Shown one piece after another: positions 20,241 to 27,919 of a stretch of 64,000 nucleotides of DNA. Position numbers and translations under genes: made by a program. The stretch comes from Streptomyces sp. Q6 (GTDB lineage Bacteria > Actinomycetota > Actinomycetes > Streptomycetales > Streptomycetaceae): contig NZ_CP146022.1 in assembly GCF_036967205.1 (NCBI RefSeq), positions 4,464,001 to 4,528,000 of the forward strand. The letters are read 5' to 3'. Each line of letters starts with the position of its first letter. Position 1 is the first letter of the stretch. The notes below the pieces were generated by a model. The model was given only the letters and a program-made list of their open reading frames with translations, was not told where the DNA came from and ran no database searches.

Positions 20241-20393
20241 GGGCAGGGACGGCGGCAGGGTGTCGGCGGACGAGCCTCCGTCGCCGGCCGTGCCGGCGGC
20301 GCTGTCGACCGGGACGGGCAGCGCGACGTTCCCGTCGTCCGGCGCCGGCTCCTCGGCCGGTACCGGCGGGATCTCGGGGAGCGGTTCCGTCAT
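20235..20393 (-). CDS. small Pro/acid-rich protein in tail operon
   Basis: 52 aa (MTEPLPEIPPVPAEEPAPDD start). Its ATG overlaps the stop of the hub gene (ATGA), the same coupling seen elsewhere in this operon, so I consider it real despite low complexity. It has no membrane segment and is likely disordered. Small genes between hub and fibre genes are common in actinophage tail modules; the function is unknown. Confidence 0.5.
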   Translation of the reverse strand: MTEPLPEIPPVPAEEPAPDDGNVALPVPVDSAAGTAGDGGSSADTLPPSLPG

Positions 20394-22765
20394 GACGTGC
20401 CTCCCGTCGAGGCCAGCAGGGCGCGGTAGGTGAACCCGGCGGTGGTCAGCGCGTCGAGCGTCGGGTACCCGGCGGTGATCTCCGCGTACGTGCGCTGTGT
20501 GCCGTACTCCGGGTCGACCGGCGGGTCGGGGACGAGGCCGGGGTCGAGCGGGACGCCGTTGTACGCCGTGCCGCGCAGGGTCAGCGTCTGCTGCGGTGCG
20601 GCGCCGGCCTGGCAGGTGGTGCGGATGCCGACCACCCAGGCGAGGGTGTCGAGCGCGGCGCCGGTGACGTCCACCACCCGTACGACGTCGCCGAGTTGGA
20701 TGCGCGGATCGTGCAGCACCTCCACCTCGCCGAGCACCGGGACGGGGAAGCGTCCGGCGTCGAGCATGGCGTGCGAGAGGGTGTCGGCGGACTGCCGGGA
20801 CTGCACCCAGGCGGAGGCGGCGGCCTCGTAGACCTGCTTGCCGTAGTACGCCTGGCTCGTCGTGTTGTACCAGGCGAAGGTGCGCTGGCGGGACTGTCCC
20901 GAGCGGACCTGCGGGATGATCTGCACCGACGGCTTGCCGTCCTTGGTCACGGTCCACACGGTGGCGGTGCCGTGGTTGATGAACCGCACCACGTAGTCCG
21001 GGCCGTCCCGCAGCGAGCTGACCGTGACGCTGCCCTTGACCGAGGTGCCGCCGGTGGCGGCGCTGCCGAAGCGCACCTTGTGGCCGGTGATCGGCGCGGC
21101 GTCGTCGTCGATCTGGAGCGGGCCGATGTCGTTCTCGTCCTCGGCGATGGCGTACCGGACCTCCACCACGGTGCCGGGGTCGATCCTGCGGACCACGGTG
21201 TCGGTGACGGTCTCGCCGTTGACGCTCTTGATGCCGGTCCAGTCGGCGTAGGGCTGCTGGCAGTAGTTGCGGCAGGCGTCGATCTCCTCGGAGACGGTGA
21301 GCGCGGAGACCGAGCGGCGGGTGGTGACCGTCAGATCGGGTCGCGGCGGGACCGTGCGGAACCGGGCGGGCCCGTGCCACCGGAAGACGCCCTGCTCGTC
21401 GAACTCGGCGGTCGACATGGTGGCGCGCGCGATCTCGGTGAGGGCGTCCCACTGCGACCCCGACACCTGAGGGACGTCGTACAGCGGGATGTCGGCCTCG
21501 TCGAGGACCGCTCCCTTGCGCCAACGGCCTTTCATATCCCACTCGTTGGCGTTGTACGAGTCGAGGTCGGTCCACGAGCGGTCGGTGACCTGCACGCACT
21601 CGACGGCCATGTCGGTGATCAGGTCGACGCGGTGCAGCTCGGACGGCGGCTGCCCGGCGGAGGCGTCCACATAGGTGCCGGGGCCGCCCGCCAGGTACTC
21701 GCCGTCCGGTGCCGTCAGGCGCGGCTTCACCGTCGCCATGACCGGCGAGCCGCCCGCCCTGGTGTCCACGGCGAAGCCGAGGTGCCAGGCGCCGCGCAGC
21801 GAGGCGAGCTTGCTGAAGGTCCAGATGAACAGCCAGCCCGAACCGTCGACCGTGCCCGAGCCGACCTTGACCTGCCCGGTGGAGATGTCGAAGACCGCGT
21901 TGTAGTAGCCGTACTTGCCGGCGCTGCGGTCGAAGACCAGCTTCAGCTCCACGATGCTGTCCTTGGCCAGCGCCGTGTTGACGTACGCCTCGGCCTGGAA
22001 CACCTTCCCCGATACGGCGAACCGCGAGCGCGGCATCCACGAGACACCGAGCCGCGCGGCGGCCGGCATCAGCGCCATCTCGTACGGGGCGCCGTCCCTG
22101 ATCCAGGAGTACGCGGACGGGTCGGGCAGTGTCTCGGGCTGGCCGTAGGTGGCGTTGAACCCGCCGTGCAGCGATGCGTACAGCGCGGTGAACGGCTGGT
22201 CGAGGCTCGCCGCGACCGCGGGGGCGCGCGGCGGCGGGCAGGTGTGGATGCCGCCCTGGCGCAGCAGCTCGTCCACGCACCAGGCGGTCGTCGCGACGGG
22301 CTTGCCGTACAGCAACCCCTGGTACGGGCGCGGCAGTTGAGCCGGGCCGCGCAGCCGCTCCGCACCGTCCAGGGCCTGCACGGTGACGGTGTCGCTGCCG
22401 GACGCGGCGGTCCGGGAGCGCACGGTGCCGCGGAAGGCGGGCACGGTACGGCCGGACAGGCCCGCCTCGTGCACCGCCGACTGGCCCGGCCGCACCGCGT
22501 CGGACGTGGCGCGCGGCGCCCAGGCCGAGTACAGGCGCGGCGCGGGTGTGCCGTCGGCGCCGCCGAGCTCCACCTCCAGCTGTGCGGAGGCGCTGCCGGA
22601 GACCGCGCGCATCGCGTCCGGCAGGTCGGTGGCGTAGGCCCGCTCCACCTTCCAGGACTGCACCTGTTCGCCGAGGTCCCTGCCTCCGAAGCGGGTGGCG
22701 TGGGCCGGCGCCCGCTCGGGCGCGGCGAGCGCGCCGTCGAGCTCGGTGTCGTCAGAGTTCAGCAC
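20390..22765 (-). CDS. tail hub/baseplate protein (Tal-like minor tail protein)
   Basis: 791 aa from a GTG with GGAGG 6 nt upstream, overlapping the distal tail gene by 14 nt. The N-terminal ~180 residues look like a phage tail hub domain (VQSWKVERAYATDLPDAMRA, FRGTVRSRTA). A lectin-like insert (~200-360; LHLGFAVDTRAGG-type strands) follows, then a second hub-like part with DEQGVFRWHG and IQLGDVVRVVDVTGAALDTL. It would cap the tail below the distal tail protein and carry the receptor-binding protein. No peptidase motif noted. Confidence 0.8.
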   Translation of the reverse strand: MLNSDDTELDGALAAPERAPAHATRFGGRDLGEQVQSWKVERAYATDLPDAMRAVSGSASAQLEVELGGADGTPAPRLYSAWAPRATSDAVRPGQSAVHEAGLSGRTVPAFRGTVRSRTAASGSDTVTVQALDGAERLRGPAQLPRPYQGLLYGKPVATTAWCVDELLRQGGIHTCPPPRAPAVAASLDQPFTALYASLHGGFNATYGQPETLPDPSAYSWIRDGAPYEMALMPAAARLGVSWMPRSRFAVSGKVFQAEAYVNTALAKDSIVELKLVFDRSAGKYGYYNAVFDISTGQVKVGSGTVDGSGWLFIWTFSKLASLRGAWHLGFAVDTRAGGSPVMATVKPRLTAPDGEYLAGGPGTYVDASAGQPPSELHRVDLITDMAVECVQVTDRSWTDLDSYNANEWDMKGRWRKGAVLDEADIPLYDVPQVSGSQWDALTEIARATMSTAEFDEQGVFRWHGPARFRTVPPRPDLTVTTRRSVSALTVSEEIDACRNYCQQPYADWTGIKSVNGETVTDTVVRRIDPGTVVEVRYAIAEDENDIGPLQIDDDAAPITGHKVRFGSAATGGTSVKGSVTVSSLRDGPDYVVRFINHGTATVWTVTKDGKPSVQIIPQVRSGQSRQRTFAWYNTTSQAYYGKQVYEAAASAWVQSRQSADTLSHAMLDAGRFPVPVLGEVEVLHDPRIQLGDVVRVVDVTGAALDTLAWVVGIRTTCQAGAAPQQTLTLRGTAYNGVPLDPGLVPDPPVDPEYGTQRTYAEITAGYPTLDALTTAGFTYRALLASTGGTS

Positions 22766-23594
22766 CGCGCACCTCCACCAGATCGATGCTGACGTTGCGG
22801 TACGGCAGCGGGTTCGCGGGCGCGTCGCTGTACGCGGTCACGCTCATCGCGGGGCAGCCGTCGCCCAGTGCGTACGCGACCGGGGTGTCGCCGATCGTCA
22901 GACAGGCGCCGGCCAGCCCGAACAGGCCGGTCGCTCCGGGGCCGCCGACGGGGGTGACGTAGGCGGCGTCGGCCGGTGCGGTGCCGGTCACGGTGGACCC
23001 GGCGGCGGAGGACGTGGACAGGTACGACCCGTCGGCGGCCTTCCAGTCCAGCTGCGCGGTGGCGGTCGCCGCGCTCCAGTCCGGCGGCACCAGCCAGGAC
23101 ACGCGCATGCCGGGGGCGACCGGCCAGCCCGGCCAGGTGCCGTGCCGCCAGCCGATCCGGGTGACGTCCTGGAACTGCGCGACGACGGTGTCGCCGACGG
23201 CCGGGCTGACGACCATCGTGCCCACGATGGTGAACCAGTGGTCGCCGCCGCTGGGCGAGCTGGACTGCGCGGCGGCCTGGTAGGGGTCGAGCAGGTTCAG
23301 TGAGGCCGGGTCGAGCAGGGCGAGCGGCCCGTACGACGGGGACGAACTCCCTTGCAGACCCGGCCCGTTGACCCGGCGGGCGAGCCGGACGAGATGCTGG
23401 GCCTCGTCCGGCGGGAGCAGGTCCCAGGAGAACTTGAGCCGGCGGGGGGTGCGCGGCGGGGCGACGGTGGTGACCGCGCCCTCCAGGGACTTGAACTCCG
23501 TGACGTTCAGGTCGGCGGTGCGGTCCCAGCTCTTGGCGGCCTGCGGTATCTCGCGCAGCAGGCCGGGCTTTCCGATCCACAGATTTCTGATCAT
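22752..23594 (-). CDS. distal tail protein (Dit-like)
   Basis: 280 aa; GGAG 6 nt before the ATG. It follows the tape measure gene by 10 nt, as in siphophages. The N-terminal belt domain begins MIRNLWIGKPGLLREIPQAA. The C-terminal half is a galectin-like beta-sandwich (WFTIVGTMVVSPAVGDTV, RVSWLVPPDW). Dit forms the ring joining tail tube and tip. Assigned from order and fold-like features. Confidence 0.75.
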   Translation of the reverse strand: MIRNLWIGKPGLLREIPQAAKSWDRTADLNVTEFKSLEGAVTTVAPPRTPRRLKFSWDLLPPDEAQHLVRLARRVNGPGLQGSSSPSYGPLALLDPASLNLLDPYQAAAQSSSPSGGDHWFTIVGTMVVSPAVGDTVVAQFQDVTRIGWRHGTWPGWPVAPGMRVSWLVPPDWSAATATAQLDWKAADGSYLSTSSAAGSTVTGTAPADAAYVTPVGGPGATGLFGLAGACLTIGDTPVAYALGDGCPAMSVTAYSDAPANPLPYRNVSIDLVEVRGAEL

Positions 23595-23604
23595 GGGGTG
23601 CTCC

Positions 23605-24594
23605 TCACCTCCGAGCGAGCTGGCGCTGTCCGACCTGGACGGCGCGGGCGATGACCTGGGAGTCCACCGCGACGTGCACGGGCCGTGCGGCCATCGCCTC
23701 GACGGCGGCGGCGAGCCGGGCGAGCGTGGCGGCGTTGCCCGGGTGGTGGCCCATCATGCGGCTGAGCTTGGACAGCGGGATGACGGCCTCGTTCTCGCCG
23801 CCCTCGCCGATGAGCGCGAGCCGGCCGCCGGAGCGGGCCTGGACGACGCCGCCCTCGGCGAGGGTGGGGATGTTCGGGATCTGCGGCAGATGGATCCCGA
23901 ACTCCTTGCCACCGACGACCGGGACCCAGCCCGGGATCTTCACGTGGATGGAGTTGAGCCCGCGGATCATCGCGTTGATGCCGCCGATGTAGGCGCGCGG
24001 CAGCGCCGTGAACCCGTTGACCAGGCCCTTCATGATGCTCTTGATGGGCCCGGCGTGGGAGCGGATGGCCCCGGAGATCGCGTTCCAGGCCCACTTCACG
24101 CCGGCGGCCAGCGCCTTGGACACCTTGTCCATGTTGATGAACTGGCTGATGATCGGCGCGAGCAGCGAGATGACGAGGCCGAGGGCGTTGGCCTTCATCG
24201 CGGTGTTGAGGCCCTTCTGGGCGAGGGTGGCGCCCTTGAGCCCCTTGCCGAGCCCGCCCATGGACTTGCCTCCGCCGGTGGCCGTCTTCCCGGCCTTGCC
24301 GACGGACTTCTCGACGGCGTCGGACTGCCGCTTCACGTCGCGCAGGGCCGTGTTCGCCTTGCCGGAGGACGACTTGAGGTGGTCGAGGGAGGACTTGAAC
24401 TTGTCGGTGGAGGCTCGGGACCGGCCGAGTGCGGTTCCGGCGCTGCCCGCGCCGCTGCCGACCTTGCCGACCGACGAGGAGGCGTTGGCCGCGGAGCCGC
24501 GCAGCTGGCGGGCGGCCGAAGAGGCCTGGGCCGCCGCGCTGCGGAAGCGGGCGAGGTGTCCGGCCGCGGTGGTCGAACTGCGAGCGAGTGTCAT
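23605..24594 (-). CDS. tape measure protein, unusually short
   Basis: 329 aa. An Ala/Ser/Lys-rich helical N-terminal half (LARSSTTAAGHLARFRSAAA, KFKSSLDHLKSSSGKANTAL) precedes a hydrophobic stretch near residues 130-160 (GLVISLLAPIISQFI). The C-terminus has the classic actinophage tape-measure ending ALAEGGVV-like (TLAEGGVVQARSGGRLALIG, then GEGGENEAVIPLSKL). Siphophage tape measures are usually 700-2000 aa. At about 0.15 nm per residue this one would specify a tail near 50 nm. The adjacent upstream membrane protein may share its role. Confidence 0.8.
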   Translation of the reverse strand: MTLARSSTTAAGHLARFRSAAAQASSAARQLRGSAANASSSVGKVGSGAGSAGTALGRSRASTDKFKSSLDHLKSSSGKANTALRDVKRQSDAVEKSVGKAGKTATGGGKSMGGLGKGLKGATLAQKGLNTAMKANALGLVISLLAPIISQFINMDKVSKALAAGVKWAWNAISGAIRSHAGPIKSIMKGLVNGFTALPRAYIGGINAMIRGLNSIHVKIPGWVPVVGGKEFGIHLPQIPNIPTLAEGGVVQARSGGRLALIGEGGENEAVIPLSKLSRMMGHHPGNAATLARLAAAVEAMAARPVHVAVDSQVIARAVQVGQRQLARR

Positions 24595-24611
24595 GGCAAC
24601 TCCCGTTCTCG

Positions 24612-25127
24612 TCAGGCGATGGCGCGGGCCGCGCGGCTGACATCGGAGGTGAGGTCGTGGAGGGACCGGGCCAGTTCGATCGACGCCTTGCGCATGCTCT
24701 TCAGACGCTCGGGGTCGACGCTGGTCACGGGGACGGGGGGAAGCCGGTTCGCGGTGGCCCTGGCCTCCAGCGTCTTCTTCCGGCGCGGCAGACCGGTCTC
24801 GCCGTGCGCGAGCCCCATCTTGTCCATCACCTTCGCCTTGGACTTGTCGGTGTCGACGAAGTTGCTCACGATGAAGCCGGTGATGACGGCGCCGAGCGCG
24901 GACCAGGCGACGACGGAGCTGCCCTTGAAGTCCTTGAAGGACTTCACCAGTTCGTCCAGGCCGAACCCGAGGGACTTGGCCCAGTTCTCCGCCTGGGTCG
25001 GTTCCTCCTTCGCCTCCTTGAACTTCTGGTCGATGTATTCCTTGGAAGCCCCGGTCCCCTTGTCCTCCAATTTCTTCTTTATGGCGGCTACTTCGGTGTA
25101 GACCTCGTCGATCGTGTGGCTGGGCAT
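24612..25127 (-). CDS. membrane protein of unknown function inside tail module
   Basis: 171 aa. A charged helical N-terminus (AAIKKKLEDKG, EYIDQKFKEAKEE) is followed by one membrane helix at about residues 72-90 (VVAWSALGAVITGFIVSNFV) and a C-terminal coiled-coil (ERLKSMRKASIELARSLHDL). I do not recognise the family. It occupies the place between tail chaperones and tape measure where siphophages normally have no gene. It could be the detached N-terminal part of the tape measure, an immunity or anchoring protein, or a cargo protein. Codon use resembles its neighbours. Confidence 0.6.
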   Translation of the reverse strand: MPSHTIDEVYTEVAAIKKKLEDKGTGASKEYIDQKFKEAKEEPTQAENWAKSLGFGLDELVKSFKDFKGSSVVAWSALGAVITGFIVSNFVDTDKSKAKVMDKMGLAHGETGLPRRKKTLEARATANRLPPVPVTSVDPERLKSMRKASIELARSLHDLTSDVSRAARAIA

Positions 25128-25147
25128 GGAGTTCCCTTCAAGCTCTC

Positions 25148-25176
25148 TTGACAGCTTGTGTGGCGGCCCGGATAGT
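25148..25176 (+). promoter_or_regulatory. sigma-70-type promoter for DUF3592 gene
   Basis: A perfect -35 TTGACA (25148-25153) lies 17 nt before a -10 GATAGT (25171-25176), pointing into the plus-strand gene at 25218. It lies in the 90-bp gap between two divergent genes. Confidence 0.6.
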
Positions 25177-25217
25177 GATACGCGGATTGATCGCCGGTGT
25201 TTCTTCGGGTGGGGGAA

Positions 25218-25601
25218 ATGTACGGATTAGCTGGTTTGGTGGCGGCCTTCGCGCTCGCCGTGCTCTATGCCGCTGTACGAATCTTTCGGCGCGGGCGGGC
25301 GCTGCGCACGCGCGGGATCAGGGTCTCCGCGGCATGCGTGAATGAAGACAATTCCTCGAAGGGCGGCACATTCCTACAGGTCCAATTCCCGGTGGAGGAC
25401 CGGGAACTGGTGACCAGTGTCGGCCCATTCAGTTTTCCGCCGGCCCGGCGCGGGGAATCGCTCACCGTGGTCTACGACCCGCAGGACCCGACCAATATCG
25501 AGACGCCGGAACAGATGTCCAGCGGGAAACTCGCCATTGGTTTCATGGGATTCGCCTGCGTGCTGCTCGCGCTGGCCGCTCTCATGTTCATCACCGCCTA
25601 G
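25218..25601 (+). CDS. DUF3592-like membrane protein, reversed within tail module
   Basis: 127 aa from the ATG at 25218; in-frame GTGs at 25209 and 25197 are alternatives. A membrane helix at the N-terminus (GLAGLVAAFALAVLYAAVRI) precedes a soluble beta-domain (FLQVQFPVEDRELVTSVGPF, TVVYDPQDPTNIE), and a second helix lies at the C-terminus. This is the DUF3592 layout. It is the only plus-strand gene in the tail block, has its own promoter, and is less GC-rich than its neighbours (for example GAAGACAATTCCTCGAAG). It looks like a 'moron', an independently expressed insertion. Function unknown. Confidence 0.75.
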   Translation: MYGLAGLVAAFALAVLYAAVRIFRRGRALRTRGIRVSAACVNEDNSSKGGTFLQVQFPVEDRELVTSVGPFSFPPARRGESLTVVYDPQDPTNIETPEQMSSGKLAIGFMGFACVLLALAALMFITA

Positions 25602-25608
25602 CCGTTCC

Positions 25609-26001
25609 TCACGAGAGGAACCGGAGTACTTCCTCCGGGGCGGGGAGACCGGCGCGGCCGGCGTCCGCGGGGGCCGGTTCGCTCTCCGCGGCGAGGCGGT
25701 CGGCCGGCCGCTTCAGCGGGGTCGGGAACTCCGGTGGATCGGCGTCCTCGCCCTGATTCACCACGGCGAACATCCAGTTGGACTCGGCCAGTTGGTCGAT
25801 CATGTGCGCCAGGAGATGGTCCGTCACCCCCCAGGTGGCGGCCTCGCCGTGCAGAGCGTGGGCGAAGGCGCCGTCGCGCGGCAGGTGCCGGACGAGGATC
25901 GCGAGCCGCCGGGACGACAGCTGCCCCCGGTGCCAGTCGAGAAGGTCCACGCCGTAATGGCGCAGCAGATCGGCCTCGATGGCCTCGGCGTGCTCCTCCA
26001 C
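25609..26001 (-). CDS. tail assembly chaperone, downstream (T) frame
   Basis: The open frame is 130 codons from a GTG at 26001. Its real translation is probably by -1 frameshifting from the upstream gene, because the same frame is open back to the slippery site at 26022-26028 and adds the conserved-looking GRLSLGELVEEHAE. The region DLLRHYGVDLLDWHRGQLSS, RRLAILVRHLP, WGVTDHLLAHMIDQLAESNW and a Pro-rich end are typical of actinophage tail chaperone T domains. The G-T fusion binds tape measure and tail tube subunits during assembly and is not in the finished tail. Confidence 0.8.
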   Translation of the reverse strand: MEEHAEAIEADLLRHYGVDLLDWHRGQLSSRRLAILVRHLPRDGAFAHALHGEAATWGVTDHLLAHMIDQLAESNWMFAVVNQGEDADPPEFPTPLKRPADRLAAESEPAPADAGRAGLPAPEEVLRFLS

Positions 26002-26015
26002 GAGCTCGCCGAGGC

Positions 26016-26306
26016 TCAGTCTTCCCCCAGGCCCAGCCCCGTCTCCTTGCCGTACGCCTCCAGGATCGCGGCGATGTCCTGCACGGTGACGTCGTGCCGC
26101 TCGAACCGTGCGAACTGGCTCTCGCCGAGCAGGATGTGGAGCAGTCCGTCCACGTCGTTGTCGTCGAGGGCGCGCAGCTTGCGGGCGACTCCGCGGCCGA
26201 GTTCGGTCGGCAGCTCGAACGTGTCGTCGTCGAGCTGGAAGGTCCAGGCCCGGCCGAGCGCTTCGAGGCGCTGGGCGCGGGCGGCGTTGACGTTGAAACC
26301 TGCCAT
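26016..26306 (-). CDS. tail assembly chaperone, upstream (G) protein
   Basis: 96 aa (MAGFNVNAARAQRLEALGRA start). It contains TFQLDDDTFELPTELGR and ends YGKETGLGLGED, over a GGGGGAA run. Size, position after the major tail protein and the slip site before the stop codon match the G gene of the lambda-type G/GT pair. It is expected to be made in excess over the G-T fusion. Confidence 0.82.
   Translation of the reverse strand: MAGFNVNAARAQRLEALGRAWTFQLDDDTFELPTELGRGVARKLRALDDNDVDGLLHILLGESQFARFERHDVTVQDIAAILEAYGKETGLGLGED
26022..26028 (-). promoter_or_regulatory. programmed -1 frameshift slippery heptamer GGGGGAA
   Basis: Minus-strand GGGGGAA lies two codons before the G-gene stop (frame GGG-GAA-GAC-TGA). 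A -1 slip enters the open T frame. Frameshifted chaperone pairs at this genomic position are conserved in tailed phages; the heptamer is not a perfect X-XXY-YYZ, so efficiency is uncertain. Confidence 0.7.
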
Positions 26307-26424
26307 GAGGTGCTCCTGATGGGGAAGTTGAGGAGGACGGGGGAGTGTGGGAGGGGACGGACCGGCGCGCGCGAGCCGCGCGCGCCGGTCCGACTGGTGG
26401 TGCTGGTGGTGCCGTTACGCGCCC

Positions 26425-27027
26425 TTACGCGTAGGCGCCGTCCTTCATCAGCCAGGTCGCCAGCGGCTTCGACGTGTCGTCCTGGGCGTACGCGGTGAAG
26501 GTGACGCCGAGCTTCATGGCCCCGGTGCGGGTCATCGAGATCTCCTCGGTCTCGGTGACCTGGCCGCGCGGGACGATCAGCCGGTAGACGACCGCCGTGC
26601 CGTTCTGGACGTCGGTGAACTCGATGCCCAGCGAGCGCTCGTCCGCGCCCGGGTTGGTGGTGAGGTCGTACTTGTACGTGCCGGCCTCGGCCGGGGTGCC
26701 CACGGTCGCCGTGGAGCCGCCGCCCATGAAGAACGGCAGGGTGCTCTTGTTGAACTGCATCAGCTGGAACTTCAGCGTCAGCTCTCGGTCGGAGTAGATG
26801 TAGCGCAGCGCGCTCACCGACTGCCAGCCGTCCACCTGGTCGATCTTGTCCTTCTTGGCGAGCTTGACGCCGTCGGTGGACGTGTAGCCCAGCTCGGTCC
26901 ACCCGGTCGGCCAGGCCACGCTGGTGTCGGCCGGAGCGGCGATCGGGGTGGCGGCGTTGAAGGCGGCGACGAGCACCTTGCCGGTGCCCGGGACGCGGAT
27001 CTGGGAGCTGGTGTTCGGAGAAGGCAT
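26425..27027 (-). CDS. major tail (tube) protein
   Basis: 200 aa; AGGAG precedes the ATG. Tube-protein features are an N-terminal arm (VPGTGKVLVAAF), GWTELGYTSTDGVKLAKKDK, and a long beta-rich core with RELTLKFQLMQFNKSTLPFF and YRLIVPRGQVTETEEISMTR. A C-terminal Ig-like extension is absent. It would polymerise around the tape measure. No sheath gene lies beside it, so the tail is non-contractile. Confidence 0.85.
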   Translation of the reverse strand: MPSPNTSSQIRVPGTGKVLVAAFNAATPIAAPADTSVAWPTGWTELGYTSTDGVKLAKKDKIDQVDGWQSVSALRYIYSDRELTLKFQLMQFNKSTLPFFMGGGSTATVGTPAEAGTYKYDLTTNPGADERSLGIEFTDVQNGTAVVYRLIVPRGQVTETEEISMTRTGAMKLGVTFTAYAQDDTSKPLATWLMKDGAYA

Positions 27028-27045
27028 GGAAGGCTCCTTCGTAGG

Positions 27046-27447
27046 TCAGGCGGGACGGATCGAGAGCTGGAGGCGGGTCAGGTAGCGGCTGGCGGCCGGG
27101 CGGTTGTAGTCGGGCAGCCAGCGCGGCCCCTCGACCTCCGTCACGTCGGTGACGACCGCCGTGCCGTAGGCCGTGCCCTGCAACTCGTGCACGCAGGCGC
27201 GGGCGGCGAGGGCGATGGTGTGGGCGACCGTCTTGTCGGCGGCGTACGCCTCCAGGTCGACCACGGGGTGGTCGAGGTACAGGTCGTCGATCCAGGTCCC
27301 GCCGGTGCGGGAGACGAGGACGACCTTCTGGGTGCCGTCGAACCCGGCGGGCGGCCGGTTGTCGACCGTCGTGCCCGTCAGTTCGGCCCGGGTCTTGAGG
27401 AAGTCGACGACGAGACGTTCGACGTCGGGAAAGTTCAGTACGGACAC
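27046..27447 (-). CDS. tail terminator/completion protein
   Basis: 133 aa from a GTG with GGGAG 7 nt upstream (VSVLNFPDVERLVVDFLKTR). The longer frame upstream is not protein-like. It has an alpha/beta fold with VVLVSRTGGTWIDDLYLDHP and VDLEAYAADKTVAHTIALAA, as in tail terminator proteins located just before the major tail gene. It is the first structural gene of the block: the head-tail connector, capsid and terminase genes expected upstream in a phage are not here. Confidence 0.75.
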   Translation of the reverse strand: MSVLNFPDVERLVVDFLKTRAELTGTTVDNRPPAGFDGTQKVVLVSRTGGTWIDDLYLDHPVVDLEAYAADKTVAHTIALAARACVHELQGTAYGTAVVTDVTEVEGPRWLPDYNRPAASRYLTRLQLSIRPA

Positions 27448-27674
27448 ATGAAAGCTCCCGTCAAAAGGGGGAGTCGAGGTGTGCTGGGCGGTGTACGCGC
27501 AGGCCTGCACGCTCCGGACCGCGACTGCGACGAGGGGTCCGGGCAACACGAAGCGGCAGGTCCGCCGCCCGGGGTTCCGGGCGCAGCTCTGCCGCTGCTC
27601 CCAGTGTGATCGGGGGCCCCGGATCCCGCAACTCGCCTACTCAGAGCCCTTGTTGGGGGCCCGGGAACGCGAGT
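27448..27674. other. gap between regulatory and structural genes
   Basis: About 225 bp separate the structural genes from the regulator genes. I see no gene, tRNA or clear promoter in it. It is expected to hold the promoter for the tail operon, since a terminator separates it from the regulators. Confidence 0.4.
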
Positions 27675-27705
27675 GGGCCCGCTGACGAATGACGTCAGCG
27701 GGCCC
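27675..27705 (-). terminator. perfect 13-bp hairpin after the regulator operon
   Basis: The arms GGGCCCGCTGACG and CGTCAGCGGGCCC flank a 5-base loop, 22 nt beyond the stop of the AlpA-like gene. It separates regulators from tail genes, so the two blocks probably have different promoters. Confidence 0.85.
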
Positions 27706-27727
27706 TCTTGTCGCGGTGGGTTGAGTG

Positions 27728-27919
27728 TCAGGCGGAGGTGTCGGTGTTTCTGCCGCGCGCGATCCGCTCAGCGGCGAACACGTCCTCAAGCCGGTACATG
27801 AGCCGCCGCCCCTGTCTCCCGGCGGCCTTGAGATGGCCGAGCTGCACCCACTTGCGGATGGTGGCGGGCGCGACGCCGGCTTCGGCGGCGGCGAGCTCGC
27901 CGGTGATGAAGCAGCTCAC
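27728..27919 (-). CDS. small AlpA/excisionase-like helix-turn-helix protein
   Basis: 63 aa from a GTG with GGAGG 7 nt upstream, overlapping the previous stop (GTGA). The winged HTH spans most of the protein: ITGELAAAEAGVAPATIRKW, VQLGHLKAAGRQGRRLMY, then EDVFAAERIARG. These MerR-related mini-regulators act as excisionases or activators of phage genes. With no integrase nearby, a role activating the downstream tail operon is more likely (inference). Confidence 0.75.
   Translation of the reverse strand: MSCFITGELAAAEAGVAPATIRKWVQLGHLKAAGRQGRRLMYRLEDVFAAERIARGRNTDTSA

Noticed and set aside
20696-22792. 698-codon plus-strand frame over the tail hub gene
   Set aside because: Complement of the hub protein; no ribosome site and no recognisable domain.
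27448-27674. Possible tRNA or small gene in the gap after the tail terminator gene
   Set aside because: Palindromic GC-rich stretches are present, but no cloverleaf, CCA-adjacent acceptor or coding frame could be supported.
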